Of a DNA stretch of 64,000 nt, positions 10,743 through 21,414 are shown piece after piece. The number at the start of each line of letters is the position of its first letter. The stretch's first letter is position 1. The stretch covers positions 128,018 to 192,017 of the forward strand of contig CAJJDO010000101.1 in the NCBI GenBank assembly GCA_905183005.1. The letters are read 5' to 3'. The stretch is from Paramecium pentaurelia. Lineage: Eukaryota > Ciliophora > Oligohymenophorea > Peniculida > Parameciidae. The notes under the pieces are model-generated. The model searched no databases. It was not told the origin of the DNA and saw only the letters and a list, made by a program, of their open reading frames with translations. The position numbers were made by a program, and so were the translations under genes.

Positions 10743-11990
10743 ATGGCTCTAAATCCACCAATAACTTAGACTGGAGTTCCATTAAGAGTGGATCAAGAAT
10801 TCTTTATATTGTATAGAAATGAAATGGAAGGAGAATTTAAGATTGAAAACATGGGAAAGTTTAGTGCTAAAGGAAAAGTAAGATAAAGATATTTAAAATT
10901 AGGTATATGTAACAACATGCAGAATGGTTTTTGTAAGTGACAAATTTTAAAGAGAATCCTTCAAATCTTTTGATATCCCTTTGGCATATTTAAGTGCTGA
11001 GAAATTTCAGTAACCAATATTTGGAAGTAATTATTTAGAAGGCAATGTGGATCCATTATATAATCTACTTCCTGGAAAAACTCATTTTAAATTATGGTTC
11101 AAAGCAGGAGGTAGGAATAAATTAATACCTTAGGTTGTGACAAGTTTCTAAAGATCCTTGTTAGTATATTAACATAAATTAGAAGATAAAGAGGTTCTGG
11201 ATAACGAGTCCCTGATGCACGCATGATGGAAAATTTTGCAAGAAATTAAAGTTAGGCCTTTATTGATCCTAATGATCCCAGTGTTATCTATGTCTAATAG
11301 CCTCATTTAAATTAATAATCTTATGGAAACACCACATGGGGAATTCCTTAAAATCCAACTTAGGTCGCTCCAATAGGAGGACCCAGTTATGGAATGCCAT
11401 AATAATAATATCAATAACCACCAATGAATCAATAGTATCAACAGCCTAATCAAGGATATTACCAATAATAACAGATTCCACAATAAAATTATTAAAACGT
11501 TCCTTAAATTGGTACTCCTGTAAATTACAATTATGGGTATCAATAATAACCTTAAACAACTTACAATCAACCTGGTACTCAATAACCATATCAATAAAAT
11601 ACCTAACCAACAAATCCATATGCTCAATAAAACCCTCCCACATATAATTAACCAACAAATCCATATGCTTAATAAAACCCCCCCACATACAATTAACCAA
11701 CAAATACATATATATAACCTGTTCAACAATAGTAATAACAACCACCACTAGCATATGAGAATTAACCACCATAATAAGTGTATTAGAATTAAGTTCCTGA
11801 AATATAATAAAATCAGAATTTTTCATATCCTTAAGAGTAAAATAATAATCAATAAGCACCAATTTAAAATAATGACTAAGCACCTTAAAATTAACAATAA
11901 TAAGATTAGGTAAGAAATCAGCCAAATACAGCTTATTACTTTGGTTTTTGGGGTCCACAATTACAAACAAATTAAAATGCAATATTGTGA
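10743..11990 (+). CDS. WBP2-like GRAM-domain protein with Q/P/N-rich tail
   Basis: Three introns (10878-10902, 11111-11133, 11164-11193) give 389 residues. The first ~130 residues match the WW-domain-binding protein 2 family: a GRAM/PH-like fold with TCRMVFVSDKF, SFDIPLAYLSAEKF, QQPIFGSNYLEGNV and HFKLWFKAGG (compare the family's QPVFGANYIKGTV and YKLTFTAGG). The remaining ~250 residues are Gln/Pro/Asn/Tyr-rich, like the proline-rich PPxY tail of WBP2, but I see no clear PPxY. The tail includes a 45-nt tandem repeat. The third intron could also end at other AGs; this one restores the frame and length. Family members are adaptors for WW-domain proteins. Confidence 0.8.
11607..11714 (+). repeat. 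45-nt tandem repeat coding for a Q/P/N-rich unit
   Basis: Two full units (11607-11651 and 11652-11696) and the start of a third lie in the tail of the WBP2-like gene. Each unit codes for PTNPYAQQNPPTYNQ. The copies differ mainly at third positions and one C-run (CCTCCC versus CCCCCC), which suggests recent duplication under weak constraint. Confidence 0.9.
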
Positions 11991-12054
11991 AAAATTCAAT
12001 AACATATATATATATATAATATTGTATTCAATAAATAAGTATACATATTCATAA

Positions 12055-13518
12055 TCAAATTTATGATTCATCTGTTTCTTGAATGACACTAGAATAATAA
12101 TATATAAATAATATTTACCTTTGTAGATTTTCCTTAACTTAATTTACTAATAATTCATAATCTTATTAGCCTACTCCCCAAACCTTACAAAATGATTTAA
12201 CTACTTCTTCAACGTCATCATTTCTTCTCAATGCTAATCTTCCTACTTTTCTAGGTCCTAATTTTATATCAATATAAAGGATTGGTAATTCTTTTTTGAA
12301 TTATCTTCTCTATAACATTTCTGGAGGAGAAAAGGGTTGATTCTTAACTTTCTCATAGTTTTCTCCACTTGGCTTATGATTTAATTTGAGATCTTTTAAA
12401 TGTTTCCTATCATTGGCTCTTCTCATTCTCTCAATGGCTTCCCAATATCCACCAATTCCAGTTGATTATGATTCAGGCATAGAATAATTAATTTAAGGAT
12501 GAAAAGAACATTTACTATATTCTGATTCTTCTTTCTCTTGTTCAGCTATTTTAGCTCTCTCTTCAATCTCTAATCTATTCTTCACTTAATATAATCTATC
12601 AATCACATTAGGTAATTCTTTTTTTGAAATAATTTATGGTTTAAATGTACATTCTTACATATCTTTCATAAATTTTTCTTATTTTAAAAACTCTATCTTC
12701 TGATTAGATAATTCCTTCTTTTTATAAAGTTCATTTACTCTACTTTCTGCAAGTCCTGATGATATTTGAGATGATGATTCTTAATTTTCTTTCTTACCTG
12801 ATTATTATTGTAAAGCTTCACTAATAGGATTAATTGTTGGTTTGAATGTTAATGTTTTTTCATAAGTTTCTATTAAATTTTATGCTAAAGATGCTTTTAA
12901 ATAGCCTATTTTGGTTCCAGATAAACGAGTTTTTTAATATGCTTAGAATTCAGAGCAAAATTTATAGATTGCTTCATAATCAAATTCTTTCTCAGAAATT
13001 TTCTCTAAATACTCTTTAATTAAAATAGCACATTTAGATGGTTCTAATTAATTGGGATCCAAGATTATTCTAAACAAACAAAAGGCTGCTTGTATATCAA
13101 CCTTCTCTTCATCGTTAGATATGATTGCAAATGCTTTCTCATGTAAATCTACTTCTTATTGTCTACCTTAAAGATTTGGTGTTACTTTTGCATAGGATTA
13201 TTGAGACCTTGTGTCTCTAACTGATAATCTTGATTATATGAGATAGTTTAGAATATGTCTAGTAATGTAAATAATCGTCCTAATTGTTAGAAATTAATTT
13301 GTCCACTATTTTGTTCATCAACTTCTTTTAATGTCTATTATTGGAATATAAAATACATCATTCAATTTACGTTCCAATTTAGACACTAATATTTTGGTAC
13401 TTGATTGACTGACTAATTTTTGACTTCCTTAATCATGATTAATCTTTTTATTTGACTTAGTATTTTTTGCATATATCTCTTCAATGAGCTCTTTTTCTCT
13501 GTCAGATAAATTTATCAT
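12055..13518 (-). CDS. FxPxI-motif protein with C-terminal ubiquitin-like fold
   Basis: Minus-strand gene; introns 12089-12118 (30 nt), 13185-13207 (23 nt) and 13335-13356 (22 nt) give 462 residues. Near the N-terminus lies an EF-hand-like stretch (DEQNSGQINFQQLGRLF). The middle repeats a short F-x-P-x-I motif: TFKPTI, CTFKPQI, CSFHPQI, separated by charged coiled-coil stretches. The C-terminal ~80 residues (LYIDIKLGPRKVGRLALRR ... VVKSFCKVWGVGQQDYELL) read like a ubiquitin-like beta-grasp domain. Proteins with spaced FxPxI motifs are frequent in cilia of protists, so an axonemal or basal-body role is plausible but inferred. I do not recognise a named family. Confidence 0.75.
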
Positions 13519-13632
13519 TATATATTATTATTTATTCCTATTTAATATATATATATATATATTTCATATATTAAACATTATATTCATTCTAATGTTTAAT
13601 ATTCACAATTAATTATATTTTACTATAAATTT

Positions 13633-14646
13633 TCATCTAAACCAAGTAGTAAATCCTTTTCCTCTACTATTTCTCACTATTAAAAATTTACAGTCTCTAG
13701 AATTATAAAAAGTATTTTCACAACTTGTAAATGATATTGATTATTGTAATTTAAGTTCCCTTTTATCTAAATGAAATATTCGTATTGTTTTATTAAATTT
13801 ATGAAATAATAATTTTTCTTCTTTCTAAAAGCTTATTGTATTTTCACGACTCAAGTCTACAGTACTTTCTATTCTTATTTTTCTTACTCTAATTAATTTA
13901 GAATGCCAATTATTCCATTCATATAATATTAAATTTTCACAAGTACTTGGTGATGATACAAACATATTTTAATTCAAATATACTACCATTTTCCAAATTG
14001 AACATGTTGCTGTTTTTAATTTATAACATATATGCCATTTATAACCATTAGAACATTTAGCTATAAGTATTAAACTTTACATTCCAATTACTAATTCTTT
14101 TTCTGATTCACTTAAACTCATACTAGTTGTTTTATCTATTAGTTCTAATTAAAATTAAGTTTTCTTAAATTATTATTTCTTTTCCTTTCTCCAAAATTCT
14201 ACTGATCTTTCTAAAGATATTATCATTTTTTTTTCATCTTTATTAAATATTAAGAATTATATTCTCTCTTCAAAATTAATCACATTTCCTTTTACCCATA
14301 GGTTTTCTTCATTACGTTTCCAAAAACTTAGACCATATCCCATTGTTATAAATGTTTTACCTGATTTCTTAAAATATACTTAATTTATAAGCAACTCTTA
14401 ATCTGAGATTATTTATGTATTAATTATCTAACCATTATTTTAGATTGAATATATATATATAACTGTCCAAGTACATCCAATTAATATTGTTGAATCATTA
14501 TTTATGGTAAAACATTTAAAACATTCATTTTCTATTTTCTCCTATTGATTCACAATCTCAAATCTTTAGAAATCCTAAATCATATAATGAGGATTATTAT
14601 TATTGAAATATAAACTATGCATAATACTAAATGGGCTATTAATCAT
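13633..14646 (-). CDS. propeller-like (degenerate WD-repeat) protein
   Basis: Intronless frame of 337 residues if the ATG at 14646 is used. That start leaves only 2 nt after the TOP1 stop; the next in-frame ATG (14622) is an alternative. The sequence consists of repeated beta-strand pairs of about 40 residues with units such as VEFWRKEKK, SIWKMVVYLN and ILFNKDEKKMIISL, which recall WD-type blades in which the WD dipeptide is usually lost. Paramecium genomes carry many such proteins. No N-terminal zinc region is present, unlike the related-looking gene at 35948-37323. Specific function unknown. Confidence 0.6.
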
Positions 14647-14648
14647 AA

Positions 14649-16464
14649 TCAAAATTTCCAATTAGAATCTGTAGCCATAGCCCAAATAAATTTATTTCTT
14701 AAAGTTTTTGAAAACACTCTTTCTATTGGAACATCATGTACTTTACAAAATGCTACACTTATTCTAGGATCATTGTAATTAGTTTTAGATGTTCCTAAAG
14801 CAATCTCCTTATTTTCTTCTTTCTTCTCCAAACCCTTTAATTCCTTCTAATATTTCTCTTAAGTTCTCTATATCTATTACTTAATCTTATCATGTTATCC
14901 TGGGAACTTCTTAATAAAGATACTATTCTTCTTCTAAGATCCCTCCTCTAATTAGACTTCTTCATCATATTCATTAGGATTCTTCTTCTTATAATGTTAT
15001 TCCAATTCATGTATATATGTTTTCATACATTCTAATTTAGTATTGATTTTCTTTTTAGTTAACTCAAATTATTTTGAAATAGTTTTTTGATGATTACACA
15101 ATATAGCAACCTATTTGTTAGCATTATCATAGAAATCAACCTAAATATATATTGTTAATTAATACTTTTTATTAAATGGAGTGACCATCTAAAGTACCAC
15201 CCAAATCGAGTTACTATTGAAGTGTAAAACTTGCATTATAAGTTCTAAAAACTTTAGCTGTCAATCCTTCCATTTATTTTTTCAAGAAATCATTCAAATC
15301 ATCCACACTTATATCACTGAATAAATTGTCTTCTGGTTATTTTCCTTTAATAAATAATTTAAGATTTTTCCAAATCTAATGTGCTAATTTAACTTCATTA
15401 TTATATCTCATGGAATCCTTACCCAAAAAATCAAAGGCAACTACATCATCTTCCTTCAATTTGATATGTTCTACTCTTAGACTACAACAACCAACTGTAT
15501 CTGCTTCATCTTCATCTTTCTCATTTCCTACTCTCAATGCCAATTTATCTATTAAATAAGTTGCTGTTCCTAATTATCTTTCTTTAATTGAATCTGATTA
15601 TAATTTCTTTGTATAATTTTCTCTAATTTAATCAATACAATTTTTCAATCTCCTTGCTTTTTCATATTTCCTTTTATCATTCATCTACTTAAATCTCGAA
15701 GTTGCAGCAAATTAAACATATTTATGATTGTCTTTTCTAATACTTGAATCAACATATGAAAATAACCAAGTAACATCATTTCTATGCACAATCTTACCCC
15801 AAGAATGACCAGGTAATTTGCATTAAGGCACTGGAGCCTAAGTGCTTAAATTCACTGTTAATTCTTCTGGAAATATTCTAGCTTTCAATAATCCAGCCTT
15901 TGGATGTTCCCCACGTCCCTTAAATAAAGTAGGCTATTCCAATGTGTAATTACCTACTCTTTCCAAACAACCATCTACTAAAGCATATCCATAAAATAAT
16001 TCTCTTTAATCTCTTTCTAATTTTTCCTGTTTTTTTTATTCATCTGATTTATTCAATCTCAATAATCTTTGCTATTCCAAATATTCCTTTATCTTTGTGA
16101 AATCAGCCTTATCCAATTAAAACCCTTCAAATTTTGTCTGCATAAGTGATTCAAAATTCTTTCTATAAATTTCCTTATTCTCATATGGAGATCCAATTGA
16201 TTATGCCCAATATGTGCAAAGTTCTTCTTACTCCTCTGTTAGGTTGATCAATTTCCCATTATAAATTAGACCCACATTATGTCTCTTATAAAATGGAGGA
16301 AACAAAACTCCATGATGCTCTAAATATCTCCACTCTTGACCTTATTGTTCTTCTTCCTCAGATTCTTCAGGATTAGCTTCTTCCCACCAATTATGTGATC
16401 TTGCTTAGAATCCACCTAAGCGAATCTCTTTATATTCATCTATTTTGATTTTCTTGTCACCCAT
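14649..16464 (-). CDS. TOP1: DNA topoisomerase I (type IB)
   Basis: One 25-nt intron (15141-15165); 596 residues. It relaxes supercoiled DNA in the nucleus through a transient 3'-phosphotyrosyl bond. The core begins immediately (WRYLEHHGVLFPPFYKRHN), with no long charged N-terminal extension as in animals. Catalytic set: Arg in LALRVGNEKDEDEAD, Lys in DFLGKDS, Arg in FRTYNASFTL, His in LCNHQK and the nucleophilic tyrosine in SKTNYNDPRISVAF (about residue 555). A Lys/Gln-rich linker precedes the tyrosine domain, and the protein ends FIWAMATDSNWKF as in other eukaryotic enzymes. It is divergently transcribed from DNAAF1. Confidence 0.97.
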
Positions 16465-16642
16465 TTTATATTAAATATTTTAATTTCTTATTTCAAATAT
16501 CAATGCCTGATCTATTAATATGAACTAAATATTATTTATTATAAACTAAATTTCATAATTTAAAGCACCCCACACTGTTGATATAACTACTTAATTTTCT
16601 TCATTACATATTATCTTTACAAATATTATTATTATAAAAATA
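16465..16642. promoter_or_regulatory. 178-nt divergent promoter region between TOP1 and DNAAF1
   Basis: The only sequence between two divergently oriented start codons, so it must contain both promoters and 5' untranslated regions. It is AT-rich with a short GC-containing block (GCACCCCACACTG near 16564-16576). No conserved box can be assigned from one sequence. Confidence 0.5.
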
Positions 16643-17833
16643 ATGTAACAGGAAGAGAGAAGAATAACAAAAGATTATCTTAAAAAACTTTTAAGAAAGG
16701 AATTCAAACTATATTATACAACTCCTGAGCTTAACGATTGTCTTTATCTGCATTATAAAGGGTTTGATAAGATTGAAAATTTAGAAGAGTTTACAGGATT
16801 AAAAGTAATTTACTTGGAAGGAAATGGTTTAAATAATATAGAAGGTATATTGATTCAATTATCATAGGACTTGATTGTTTGACTTCCCTAAAATGTTTAT
16901 ATTTATAGGAGAACATCATTAGAAAAATTGAAAACTTACACATGTTAACTGAGTTAATTAATTTAAATCTAAGTGATAATATGATAACCAAGATTGAAGG
17001 GTATGAAAAATCAATTTAAATATATAGGTTGGAATAATGCTAAAAATTATAGACTCTTTAAATCAAAAGAAACAGAATTGGGTTGAATGGACTAAGTGAT
17101 TTGGAAGGATTATTATGTCTAACCAATTTATCAGTTTTGGATGTATCAGATAATAAAATAGATGACCCAAATATTTTAGATGAAATATTTTTAAAAATGC
17201 CTCAATTATCAGTATTATATTTCTAAAATAATACTGCTGGGAAGTAAATTCAACATTATCGAAAAACTCTTATAAGTAGAATAAAAACTTTAAAATATTT
17301 GGATGACAGACCTGTTTTTGATGATGAAAGGAGTAAGATTATTAGATATAATAAATTTAGGATTTGCTGAGGCCTTTGCAAAAGGAGGATTAGATTTAGA
17401 GAGAGAAGAAAGATAAAAGTATAAAAAAGAGTAGGAGGAGGAACATATGAGATAACATTAAAATTTTAAAGACATGATTCGTAAATATAGAGAAGAATAA
17501 TAATAATAATAAGAATAATAATAATAATAAGAATAATAATAAGTAGATAATGGTTCTGATAATGAAGAACCTTCACATTTATCAACTTACAATACTTAAT
17601 CTAATGCTAGCGATGCAAGATCATCTGCATAACAATCTGCTCAACATTCAGATAAGCAATCTGATAATCAATCTGATAATAATTCAAGAATTGCTGATGG
17701 ACATAGTGAACATCGGAGTTTAGATGGAGATTAGAAAAGTATTGATGGAGCTAGTGAACATGGCAGTGAATAAGTAGAGATTAATGTAATTGGGAATTTT
17801 GGGCAACCAACTCAACTTGATGAAATTGATTGA
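16643..17833 (+). CDS. DNAAF1: dynein axonemal assembly factor 1 (LRRC50/ODA7 type)
   Basis: Introns 16845-16867 (23 nt), 17001-17027 (27 nt) and 17333-17360 (28 nt); 370 residues. Leucine-rich repeats occupy the first ~170 residues (LKVIYLEGNGLNNIEG, LKCLYLQENIIRKIENL, LINLNLSDNMITKIEG). They are followed by the diagnostic cap TLKYLDDRPVFDDER ... FAEAFAKGG, as in animal DNAAF1 (YLDDRPVF...AEAWARGG). The C-terminal half is acidic and Gln/Ser/Asp-rich with a poly-Gln tract coded by TAA (17497-17543). DNAAF1 acts in the cytoplasm in pre-assembly of ciliary dynein arms. Intron 2 is a multiple of three without in-frame TGA. Confidence 0.95.
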
Positions 17834-17856
17834 TATATATATGTAAATAAATATAA

Positions 17857-19485
17857 ATGGAGGATTATCGAAGTGCTATTAAAAAATTGAAATTACAAGC
17901 ATAATAATTAGAGTAGGAAAATAATGAATTAAAGGTTAAATTGGCTATGCCTGCAGATGAAGAATTGAGAATACCTTAATTTGAATAAATCTTATCTTCA
18001 AATACATCTTAATTATACATTCGTGAGAAGGTATTAAAAGAATTGTAAAAATGTTGCAATGAAAGAGGAATGACTGTAGAGATGCTTTTTAGATGTGCAG
18101 ATAAAAGATTTACAGGTAAATTGACTATTCAAGAATTCAAAGAATTTTTAGATTCATTTTTTGATGGAAAAATAGATGGAATAACTCTTCAAAAAGTAGC
18201 TCTACTCTTTGATGATGATTGTAGTGGATTCATAATGAGAGAAGAATTCTATAGAGTTCTTATGTATTGTAAATGTAATGCTGAAGAGCATACTTATATT
18301 CTTAATACTTAAGCTATGAAAATGGGATAGCCTTTAGATGATCCAGCAAAAATTTAGGAGAGAGTTTTGGAGAAATTTATTAAGTATGTCCAAGGTTTAA
18401 AGAATACTCCTAAAGGCATTGTAGAATAAATTGATTATTAGTAAAAAGGATATATTACAACAGATGATTTATTGATGGCAATGAAAAATAATTTTGGCTC
18501 AAATGAAATCTTTATTATTATGAAATACTTCGACATCAAACAATTAAATAAGGTCAAAGATGAAGATTTTTTATTTGATCTTAAGGAATGTCTAAATCCT
18601 AATAAAACTGCTTAGCAATTATTAGCTCTAAGAGAAAATAATACTGGTTTACGCATTCTTTAAGATATGAGAAAATTTAGATAAGTTTTACGATAATATA
18701 AATTGGATCCTATGATGATTTATTATTAATGCTATCCAAAAGATGTTTAAAGAAAATAAATTACAGATTTAGCTATTTCATTTAGTAAATATATGAAAGG
18801 AACTTAATTTGATTAGATCATGAATTGGATGAGATTAATTGATACTAGTTAAGATGGAGCTGTTGATATTGAAGAATTTAAAATGGCTATACTTATTGAA
18901 GAGGATTTGGCAACTTATTAATAATTAAAGGTAGAAAGGTAAGAATAAATTGAACCTACATTGATTGAGGTAGTGATAGAGAAAATGAAGAAAAAGTAAG
19001 TTGGATTAGAAGAATTCTTTGATTGGATAGATACAGATAAAAGTTAAATAGTAACAGTTTTAGAATTAAGAAAAGGATTTTTAGCATTGAATATTGATAT
19101 AGGATATGTACTTAAACTGTTAAAATTATTTGATAAAGACTAAAAAGGTTAAGTGGATATTTGTGAGTTTTATGAAGCTTTTGGTTAAGAATATAAGGAG
19201 GAAACAGATAGAATAATTATGAAAAAAGCTGCTATTAAATTGAATAATCTTTTTATTAAGAATTAAACTAATTTTGTTGCAGGAATGAAAAAATTATTGT
19301 ATACTTTTAATTAGTCTTGTGCTATTATTACATGTGAAGAGTTTCTATTAGCTATGGATACAGTTAAAGACAAATGTAATTTAATGGATGGAGAAATATA
19401 TAAGATGATGGAATTTGCAGATTAAGAAAAAAAAAATCAAATTTAATTAAATTCATTTTGTAATTATTTATATAGTTTACTATGA
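17857..19485 (+). CDS. multi-EF-hand calcium-binding protein
   Basis: A single exon of 542 residues beginning 23 nt after the DNAAF1 stop. After a coiled-coil head (KKLKLQAQQLEQENNELKV) come paired helix-loop-helix units. Well-formed or near-canonical calcium loops include DDDCSGFIMREEF, DTSQDGAVDIEEF, DTDKSQIVTVLEL and DKDQKGQVDICEF; others (DKRFTGKLTIQEF, FDIKQLNKVKDEDF) lack ligands. About six to eight EF-hands in total suggest a calcium sensor rather than centrin (four hands). Close spacing to a cilia gene is suggestive, but neighbours in this genome are not generally co-functional. Confidence 0.88.
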
Positions 19486-19544
19486 GTATTATATGTTCTC
19501 AATGCAATTATTTTATTCTATATATTAATAAAATATTTAATTAT

Positions 19545-21303
19545 TCATTCCATTCTTTATGCAGCAGCATTATATTTAACAGTATTTTATTTAAATCTAT
19601 TTTTATATCTATCAGATTCTTTATTATTTTATGGTTATGCTGAACTATTATGATCTAAAGTAAATAAATTAACAGCAGCTTGACTAGTGATCATTGATAC
19701 TTTTGAATTTTATATAGGTTATGATGAAAATAAATCAATTGTAAGTGGTTTATTTTGATCATCAGCTGAGAATGATCCTCCACCTAAAGAGTTAGTTTAA
19801 AATAAAAAAGTATTATTATTATTATTATTATTATTTTATTTTTAATTAAATCCAAATAAATCATTTTTTTTTTATTAATCTTATTAGAATGATTAATATA
19901 CTGTTTAAGGTTATTATGTATTGCCTTAATTGAAAAAATTCTAATTAAGTTAATTTGTTGTAAATGGATTAGATGATGCTTGAACTTACTATGAGAAGAA
20001 GGTTTAATTGGAATAGACATTTTATTATATTTATGAATCATTTTAAAATGGGAAGGCAGATTATTATTATTATTATTATTATATGAAAGGAGTTTAATAC
20101 TAATTTTATATTGGTTATGATTAAAGTATATTAAATGTTTATTAGTTTTATGGTATTTAGTTTGTAATCCAAGGAGCATTAAAAAGAATACAATCAACAT
20201 TAGAAGTAAAAGGATTGACTTCAATAACAGGTATTTATATCGATGGCTATTGTTCTAATTTTTATTAAATAATAAGTTCTTATTTGATTTCCAACAATGG
20301 TTCTTTAATTTATTCAATTGGATCTGATGATTATTATTTTTATTATACTTATTGTATTTATCCATCTGAATTTTAAATTGTATTTTCTTATTATTTAACT
20401 TATTGTATTTATTAAATTGTTTATTTTTATTATTCATCTCTATAACTGGGTGAAATAGGTTTTGTTTCAATTAAAAGTGTTTTAGGATTGTAATCATGCT
20501 CTTATTTTATTAATTTATTAAATCTTGTAATTGACTATTTCTTAATTATGATAGATTCTGAGGCACTGTGATTTTCATCTTCATTATTTTTTACAAGATT
20601 CTCTAATTTTTAGACTGTCTATCTTCCATTTTCAAATAGAGGTTCATCTTGGACATCAAAAATAACACTGTCAGTTCTTCTAATTGAGATTTAAGATGAT
20701 TTTTTCTTTTTCTCTTTTAATGGAGAATTTTTATCATTTCTGATAACATTAATGGGTTTATCTTCCATGTATTAATGAAATTAATTTTTCTAAAATTTAA
20801 TTGATAATTTTGATTATGAGAGTGTTTAAGGATCATAAGGTTAATTTTTAGTGTGTTTTGATTGAACTTGAAAATAAGTTGGATTAGGTACATCATTTAA
20901 GGAACTCCATCTTTAAGTATAAGAAGAGTAATCTTAAGATTGATCTTCTCTCTTCCATCTAGGGTTAGTTATTTTATGATCAATAACAGGTTTCTTGAAA
21001 GTTAATAGTAAGCAATATTACTTCATCTTAATTAATTGAATATTAGATAGTTGGACATTTAGAGCAATCGGTTCCTTTGATAATAGTTTTTTAATATTCA
21101 TTTAAGCGAAGAAGAGATTTCTTGTATGGATTAAGACGTTCTTATTTCTTTTCAATTTAAACAAATTTATTTTTGATGTTATATGATGAATTTGAAGATT
21201 GAAGTTCTTATGGAATAGATGCTTAAGATGATTAATCAATTTATGGACTTGTATTTAAACCCAAGAATGATTTAAAACTCTTTCTCATTCTTTCAAAAGA
21301 CAT
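19545..21303 (-). CDS. large Gln/Asn-rich low-complexity protein
   Basis: One 28-nt intron (20994-21021); 576 residues. The first ~100 residues are basic and contain DCSKCPT. The rest is dominated by Gln (mostly TAA) and Asn, including (AAT)n-coded poly-Asn near 19808-19834 and poly-Gln near 20066-20083. Scattered NPF and a single LFGF occur (NPFTTNQLNQNFF, NDLFGFNQ), which faintly recall FG nucleoporins or NPF-containing endocytic adaptors, but there are too few to call. The C-terminus is basic (RYKNRFKQNTVKYNAAAQ). The opposite strand shows spurious open frames here. Function unknown. Confidence 0.75.
19808..19834. repeat. trinucleotide repeat (TTA/TAA)n
   Basis: A run of about nine TTA units on the plus strand, which codes for poly-Asn (AAT) in the minus-strand Q/N-rich gene. 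A similar TTA run lies at 20066-20083. Such runs are prone to length change. Confidence 0.85.
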
Positions 21304-21414
21304 TAAAATCGAATTTAAAATTATTCATTCAATTTATTTATATTTATTTTAAGTTCAAATAATGTTTAATAAAGTAATCCCAATGAGAAATTAATTATTT
21401 AATTTTAAATAGAA

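Noticed and set aside
11307..11982. Minus-strand open frames of 144 and 178 codons and a 72-codon plus-strand frame.
   Set aside because: They are alternative-frame shadows of the repetitive Q/P/N-rich tail of the WBP2-like gene.
13225..13335. An apparent frameshift in the FxPxI gene.
   Set aside because: A 23-nt GT...AG intron at 13185-13207 restores the frame and gives a spliced length divisible by three.
19480..20520. A plus-strand frame reading like a hydrophobic mitochondrial protein if TGA coded Trp (a possible mitochondrial insertion).
   Set aside because: The minus strand gives one 576-residue Q/N-rich frame with a proper 28-nt intron and correct stop. The plus-strand reading is its shadow, and it also needs TAA both as stop and as Gln.
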